Origin: RHLJ01 sp040222455
Lineage (GTDB): Bacteria; Bacteroidota; Rhodothermia; Balneolales; Balneolaceae
NCBI GenBank assembly: GCA_040222455.1
Contig: JAVKDD010000014.1
Location: 1 to 64,000, forward strand
Reading direction: 5' to 3'
DNA length: 64,000 nucleotides
Positions 59,169 through 64,000 of the stretch are shown here, piece after piece. Position 1 is the stretch's first letter. The number at the start of each line of letters is the position of its first letter. The translations under genes and the position numbers were made by a program. The notes under the pieces are model-generated. The model ran no database searches. It saw only the letters and a list, made by a program, of their open reading frames with translations, and had not been told where the DNA came from.

Positions 59169-61123
59169 CAACTGATCATAGATTTTTTTGGGAGGCCAAT
59201 CTTGTTTAAGATCTCTTTATATCGAGGATCCTCGCTAAATTTTGCAAAAACTGGAATCGTGTTTAAAAATAAGATACCGGCAAATCTCTTTTCTAATGCT
59301 TCATTTATATGTTTAAAAAAATAATCAGCCTCTCCCAATGCGGCGTATATAACAGCAAAATCGAGTGAAAGGTTTAATTCAGGCTGTTCTTTTTGGCGTT
59401 TTTCGACTAACATCAGATTTTTTCTTGCCTCTGTTTCATCGCCCATCATTGCTGCAAGATATCCCATTTGAGTTCCTCCGATATTATCTCCCTTAATAAG
59501 TTTCACATACTTATTAATTTGCTTTCTGGCGTTTTTAAAATCTTTTTTTTCAACATAAGCGAGTGCCATTCCTTCATATCCTGCTCTAAAGTTTGGGTCT
59601 AAATCTATAACCTTTTTGAAGAGCTTTATTGCTTCATCGTAATTTCCTAAAATGGCTTGCGCTTGCGCCAAATCGTTTAGTGCTGGCAATGAAAGTGGAG
59701 CTATTTTTACTGCTGCTTTAGCCTGGAATAACATTTTGTCGAAACGACCAATTATACGGTTATAAAAGGCAAAAGCGATTCGAGCCTCTTCATTTTCTGG
59801 CTCTAGCGTTATGGCTTTACGGAAATTGGAATCTGCTGAATCAAAATCCCAATGAAAAAGAAGATTTACATACCCAAGTGCTGTGTAAGAGTCTGCTCTT
59901 GAATTATTTAGATCAATGGCTTTAAGTGCATATTTTTCAGCACTTTCAAATGCCAATTTTCCATTCATATGTCCAATACTTCCCAGAAAAGTGTAGGCAT
60001 TAGCAAGCCCCGAAAAAGCATTTGTATAGGTATCGCATTTATTAATTGCGTTTTCAAAATGCCCAATGGCTTTTTTTACGGATTCTGGTGTGCGTTTATT
60101 CCAGAAATATAAACCCTGTAAATAATGATTATATGCAACAACGCTATCGGTAGAAGATTCATATAGTTTTTGATCAGTATCGAGGGTGAAATTAGCTTCC
60201 AGTTTAGCGGCTATTTTTTGGGAGATTTCATCCTGTACCTTAAAAATATCCTTCAATTCACCATTATACGTTTCTGACCAAATATGAAATCCATCATCTG
60301 CTTTTATCAATTGTGCAGTAACTCTTACCCGGTTGCCATCTTGCCTAACACTTCCTTCAAGAATGGAAGCTACACTTAGTTCTTTTGCTATTTCTCGGAT
60401 GTCTTTTTTAGTTTCTTTGAATGCAAATACTGATGTACGGGATGAAACCTTCAGGCCTTTTACTTTAACTAATGAATTAATTATTTCTTCGGTAATTCCA
60501 TCACTAAAATATTCATTGTCAGAGCTCGAACTAAAATTAGCAAATGGGAGTACGGCTATACTATTTTGGTTACTACCAGTAATCTCTTGTATATAGTTTT
60601 GAGTTGGAATCTCAAGCCCTTTGTTGGCAAGCGCATATATTCCAATGGGATTAAATACATTCTTGAGCTCATGTTCCCCAAAAGCTATTACTTTTATTCC
60701 AGGGTGATTCTTAATCTCATCAAATACTTTACTTGATATCATAACCGAGCCGGGCGTTCCAAGGCTTTGAACGCGTGCGGCGATATTTACTGCATCTCCA
60801 TAAATACCTTCATCATCGTATACCACATCTCCGATATGAATACCCACTCTTAGTGGAACTTTTGGGTCATCCGAAAGCTTTTTTTGAATCTCTTTAGCAC
60901 AATTAACTGCCCCTAACGCACTCCCGAACATACTTAAGGTGCCGTCTCCATAGTACTGCATTACTTGTCCTTGATGCTTTAAAATGCAGCTGTCTATTAC
61001 TTCTCGCTGTCTGTCTCTCAAGTCTTTCGCTTTTTGCTCGTCTTCTTGCATCAAGCGAGTATAACCCACCATATCAGCGAACATCACGGCAGCAAGTAAT
61101 CTGAGATTATTTTTTTGTGGCAT
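59168..61123 (-). CDS. Class III cyclase-homology domain / TolB-N-like / TPR protein
   Basis: 651 residues. The cyclase homology domain (about 10-170) has metal-binding Asp in 'FADMVGYTRLM' and 'YYGDGTLSMFG', and the 'YGDAVNIAARVQ' helix with its transition-state Asn and Arg. The substrate-selecting Lys and Asp of adenylyl cyclases are replaced by Gln and Gly, so the product is unclear. A TolB-N/FlgO-like domain (about 188-320, 'SIAVLPFANFSSSSDNEYFS') and at least six TPR repeats follow. No membrane helix. Coupled to MarR by TGATG. Confidence 0.85.
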   Translation of the reverse strand: MPQKNNLRLLAAVMFADMVGYTRLMQEDEQKAKDLRDRQREVIDSCILKHQGQVMQYYGDGTLSMFGSALGAVNCAKEIQKKLSDDPKVPLRVGIHIGDVVYDDEGIYGDAVNIAARVQSLGTPGSVMISSKVFDEIKNHPGIKVIAFGEHELKNVFNPIGIYALANKGLEIPTQNYIQEITGSNQNSIAVLPFANFSSSSDNEYFSDGITEEIINSLVKVKGLKVSSRTSVFAFKETKKDIREIAKELSVASILEGSVRQDGNRVRVTAQLIKADDGFHIWSETYNGELKDIFKVQDEISQKIAAKLEANFTLDTDQKLYESSTDSVVAYNHYLQGLYFWNKRTPESVKKAIGHFENAINKCDTYTNAFSGLANAYTFLGSIGHMNGKLAFESAEKYALKAIDLNNSRADSYTALGYVNLLFHWDFDSADSNFRKAITLEPENEEARIAFAFYNRIIGRFDKMLFQAKAAVKIAPLSLPALNDLAQAQAILGNYDEAIKLFKKVIDLDPNFRAGYEGMALAYVEKKDFKNARKQINKYVKLIKGDNIGGTQMGYLAAMMGDETEARKNLMLVEKRQKEQPELNLSLDFAVIYAALGEADYFFKHINEALEKRFAGILFLNTIPVFAKFSEDPRYKEILNKIGLPKKSMIS

Positions 61124-61176
61124 ATTAATTTAATTATGCGCCTAATATATCAATAATCGAGCCAGACTTGTATGTG

Positions 61177-64000
61177 TCAGAAGAAAAATCCCGCTTTTAT
61201 CTCAAATAGATTTCCTTCTGATGAATGACCGAGTGTAGAGTTGATTATAAATGAGTCTAAAACATTGAACCAAATTCCTCCTCCATAACCCTTGTGCCAC
61301 GTTCTTGAGCTTTCTCCATCCGTCCAAACTCTGCCTGTATCAAAAAAGCCTGACAGGCCAACCTTGCCCCCCAATAAGTACTTATAAAAATCGAATAGTT
61401 CGAACCTTAATTCGGTGTTATTATAAAAAGTACTTCTTCCCGAAAATCGATTTCCTCTAAAACCTCTAAGGTTTGTAGTTCCACCAACAGTATTTGATTC
61501 ATAAAAAGGAAAACTCCCAATATTATGTGCTCCGCCAGTTCTATTTGCCAATGTGAATTGCGGTTGGAAGTTAATCGGAAAGTACATCCTCAGCTCAGAC
61601 GTTATTCTGGAAAAGTTTTCTTTCGTGTTGTAAAGCCCCACATTTAATTCTGCTTCTGTGCTAAAGCTATATCCTTGTTTTGGGTTAATTGGGGCATCAA
61701 TATCTTGAATTGTGGTAGTTATAAAAGTTGAATTGTACCACAAATCTTTAAATACACTGTTCGTGAATCCAAGTTCAGGCAGGCTTACCACATTATTTTC
61801 ATCTCTGTTATCATCTGCCTGAGTAATACTAAATCTATTTCCTACAGTAACGGATAACGCTTCGTTTACCGTGGTTGTAAGTCTTGGCTCAATGCTATAC
61901 TGAGTTAGTTTAGCACGATAAAATTTAGTGCTTCTTTCTTCAATCGTAGTTTCATTTCCTAATCCAAAAAAGTTTTCGAAACTTTTGGGAAAAAGTAGCG
62001 CTGACTCAAGCCCGAGGTCCCAGGTTCCAACTCTTTCGAACCAAATACCAGAATAGCGTAAGTTTGCAGCTCCTGAAGTTGGCGCAAAATTAAATCTGAG
62101 ATAATGTGTTACTGCTGGAAATTTTCTAAATCCATTTCTAAGAATTTTTGGACCTCCACCTATAAAAAGCCCTTCATCGTTGTTGTAATTAAAAAAGTAA
62201 CCCGGGTAATATCGATTCCATAAATAATCTTTTTCGTAATCGTAATAATTATCAATCGGGTCTTTTGTTAGGTGAAGATGTGTTTTGCTGGATACTGAAT
62301 ATTCATTTCCATTTTCAGTTTCGAAGATTCCCAGTAGCTTCTTACTTATTATCTGATTTGGTGATTCATCAATAAATAAATCGTCTCCTGGTCCCCCGGA
62401 TATCAAGATCTTAATATCTCCTCGTTGTTTACCCTTCATTATAAATTCGTCATCTCCACCTAAACCATACACTCTTAGTTCTTTTGTCTCAGCATTGTAA
62501 AAAATCCTATCGAAATACTTTTCTCTTAAATTTCCTTTTCCTGAAAGTTTATAAATTTCTACCCGAGTTCTATTACTATCCAATACCTCTATTACAATTC
62601 TTTCTCTTTTGTTACTTGCAGGAATGGAAATCACACTTGAAATAAGTTCATAATAGAGTTCTGTAACCTCAACCAATTTATCTCGACGTGCTTTTAATCC
62701 TTCTTCTGTAAAAGCTCCCGTTACTTCATATACTTCTTTCGGATAATTTTTTACGGCTTCTTCAATTACTTCATCTGTTAGCTGATTTTGCATTTCTACT
62801 GCAATTTCAATCCAGTCTTCTTTAGTTAATTGATTCGTGAATCGACGAGTTTGAGGTAGAGAATTATTATTTAACCCTTTGAGATTATTATATGATTCTC
62901 CAAAGTTTTGATATTGAAAAAAAGGACCGAGTTTAGCAATACTGGGACCAATCCCATCCATTATCATAAACGCAACATCACGGTCACGTGGAATCGGTCG
63001 GTAAATTTTTCCTTGTTTGTCACCTGGTTCAAAGGTTGCCCATCTCCACTGATCGCTATGTCTGTCCCAGTCTCCAATTAACATATCCAGTAAGCGAGAT
63101 TTTGCAAATAATTCCTGGTCAACTCTGTGATCTATATCATTATCTACTTCACGAATCATATCTCGATAGGCAACCACTTCTTTTGAATTACCTACGCTTG
63201 CTACATCTCTCATGTCTCCATCGGGTTTTTCTTCAAATAGTGCGAGTTGGCCCCCAATTTCATCAGCATATAATCCCAATTTGGGATCATTTGGAACGTA
63301 GTAAATCTTTGGGTTCGTGTGATATACACCTACTGCATTCGCTAATGTTGGAATTACTACTGCCCCATAAGGATTTAATATAGAAAATTGGTCTTGAGCG
63401 AGGTCGAGAGCAATCGTTTTTTTTAGATTTTCATCCCAAATCTTTCCGGCTTGTTTATCAACCGACCTGAGTACAAACTCGTTACCATCTTTATCTTCAA
63501 GATGAAGGGTATTGGACTGCCCTTTTCCGCCCATTCGAACTAGTTCTAGTCCGCCTCTGATCTCAGTTACGTCAAAAACCGGATACTCTGATTCTATTGA
63601 CCAAAGTTTTCGATTATGATTTCCTGCAATTGACCTGAAAAGCTTGCCATGTTCGTCATATTTTTTATTTGGAGCTACAACCACAGTACTGTCTGTATAA
63701 TCTATATCTTCAGCCGCAATTTCTTCTTCATCAATAATTTGGTCGTAGGGCGGTTTGATTTGAGTTTTGTAGATCAATCTTCCGCTACTTCCATTTCCAA
63801 TTGGCGCCCAGGCTTCCATCCAGACAGAGCCATTACCGTAGTAATTTAGGGTGGTAAATCCCTTTCCTTCATACGTAAACTCTGCACCTCTACCTTTTGC
63901 AACATAATTTTCTTTAGAGCCCGAGCCCGAAACTATATAATGCTGTACTTCGCGAGGTCCATCTGTTTTGTGATATTGTAGACTATGTGAATGTCCTGAG
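61177..64000 (-). CDS. Metallophosphoesterase fused to an outer-membrane beta-barrel (5' truncated)
   Basis: The frame runs through the right window edge; the first 60 codons seen (before the ATG at 63819) read 'SGHSHSLQYHKTDGPREVQ' and 'HYIVSGSGSKENY', the C-terminal metal-site 'GHSHS' motif and end strand of a calcineurin-like phosphoesterase. A large middle region follows (about 61-560) with 'LLDMLIGDWDRHSDQWRW' and a 'GGDDEFIMKG'/'GGPGDDLF' pair, then a BamA/D15-type barrel with 'VGGTTNLRGFRGNRFSG' and a terminal Phe. It is probably surface-anchored, hydrolysing phosphate esters. 941 residues are visible. Confidence 0.85.
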   Translation of the reverse strand, partial: SGHSHSLQYHKTDGPREVQHYIVSGSGSKENYVAKGRGAEFTYEGKGFTTLNYYGNGSVWMEAWAPIGNGSSGRLIYKTQIKPPYDQIIDEEEIAAEDIDYTDSTVVVAPNKKYDEHGKLFRSIAGNHNRKLWSIESEYPVFDVTEIRGGLELVRMGGKGQSNTLHLEDKDGNEFVLRSVDKQAGKIWDENLKKTIALDLAQDQFSILNPYGAVVIPTLANAVGVYHTNPKIYYVPNDPKLGLYADEIGGQLALFEEKPDGDMRDVASVGNSKEVVAYRDMIREVDNDIDHRVDQELFAKSRLLDMLIGDWDRHSDQWRWATFEPGDKQGKIYRPIPRDRDVAFMIMDGIGPSIAKLGPFFQYQNFGESYNNLKGLNNNSLPQTRRFTNQLTKEDWIEIAVEMQNQLTDEVIEEAVKNYPKEVYEVTGAFTEEGLKARRDKLVEVTELYYELISSVISIPASNKRERIVIEVLDSNRTRVEIYKLSGKGNLREKYFDRIFYNAETKELRVYGLGGDDEFIMKGKQRGDIKILISGGPGDDLFIDESPNQIISKKLLGIFETENGNEYSVSSKTHLHLTKDPIDNYYDYEKDYLWNRYYPGYFFNYNNDEGLFIGGGPKILRNGFRKFPAVTHYLRFNFAPTSGAANLRYSGIWFERVGTWDLGLESALLFPKSFENFFGLGNETTIEERSTKFYRAKLTQYSIEPRLTTTVNEALSVTVGNRFSITQADDNRDENNVVSLPELGFTNSVFKDLWYNSTFITTTIQDIDAPINPKQGYSFSTEAELNVGLYNTKENFSRITSELRMYFPINFQPQFTLANRTGGAHNIGSFPFYESNTVGGTTNLRGFRGNRFSGRSTFYNNTELRFELFDFYKYLLGGKVGLSGFFDTGRVWTDGESSRTWHKGYGGGIWFNVLDSFIINSTLGHSSEGNLFEIKAGFFF

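Noticed and set aside
49676..61123. A complete Pycsar defence system formed by the PycTM-like protein and the cyclase-like protein
   Set aside because: They are about 9 kb apart on separate transcripts with metabolic genes between; Pycsar genes are normally adjacent, and the cyclase-like protein has TolB-N/TPR domains of another subgroup.

Overview
The window looks like chromosomal DNA from a marine member of the Balneolales (Balneolota), or a close relative in the Rhodothermota/Bacteroidota neighbourhood. The best single clue is the C-terminal secretion tail 'NYPNPFNPSTEISY' on the 56996-58321 protein. Supporting clues are the ftsK-lolA pair, a Mrp protein without its CxxC, Bacteroidota-style paired Gfo/Idh/MocA oxidoreductases, SusD-less sugar oxidation genes, lipoproteins with short lipoboxes, weak Shine-Dalgarno sites and AT-rich intergenic DNA. 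This placement is by pattern recognition only; no search was run. I saw no rRNA or tRNA genes, CRISPR array or prophage.

Layout. 1-0.3 kb: the tail of a REP-associated transposase and two hairpins. 0.3-6.4 kb (minus): gcvT-comB-ftsK-lolA-flippase-like run. 6.4-9.4 kb (plus): flavin reductase, Mrp ATPase, a decayed second transposase and a DoxX/DUF417-type membrane protein. 9.4-13.9 kb (minus): proline-type Na+ symporter, glutamate dehydrogenase and three small membrane proteins, one with an M15-peptidase-like tail. 14-19.7 kb (plus): M19 dipeptidase, DNA polymerase IV, an ECF sigma/anti-sigma/secreted-protein operon and a methyltransferase. 19.7-26.7 kb: aat, a large secreted zinc metalloprotease behind a start-codon-proximal 14-bp hairpin, an AGCS symporter, MarC, a GAF/methionine sulfoxide reductase and a TerB-like protein. 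26.9-30.2 kb: a sugar-oxidising set (TIM-barrel isomerase, GMC oxidoreductase and its small subunit). 30.3-37.3 kb: cytidylate-kinase-like protein, ABC ATPase/lgt/ABC permease, uvrA. 37.5-40.6 kb: an accessory patch of small orphan membrane proteins, a DUF559 endonuclease and three copies of a palindrome-rich repeat. 40.6-49.7 kb: comEC, DoxX and two Gfo/Idh/MocA proteins, a PQQ-type sugar dehydrogenase, purU and a thioredoxin-like protein. 49.7-57 kb: an orphan Pycsar-type membrane effector, then the tyrosine/homogentisate catabolic genes hmgA-fahA-flavin reductase-aacS and hppD. 57-64 kb (minus): a BspA-like surface protein, a gene remnant, MarR, a cyclase-homology/TolB-N/TPR protein and the end of a metallophosphoesterase-beta-barrel fusion.

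How the genes work together. The clearest pathway is tyrosine breakdown: HppD makes homogentisate, HmgA opens the ring, FahA releases fumarate and acetoacetate, and AacS activates acetoacetate. No maleylacetoacetate isomerase is present. hmgA and hppD are each preceded by a copy of the same 25-bp palindromic site (21/25 identical), so the two transcription units are probably one regulon; the MarR gene 2 kb away is a candidate regulator. The 26.9-30.2 kb and 43-48 kb sets both suggest periplasmic oxidation and reworking of sugars.

Most interesting items: the repeat/DUF559 array at 38.46-40.55 kb, the shared tyrosine-catabolism operator, the start-codon-proximal hairpin at 22.82-22.87 kb, and the phosphoesterase-barrel fusion that runs off the right end.
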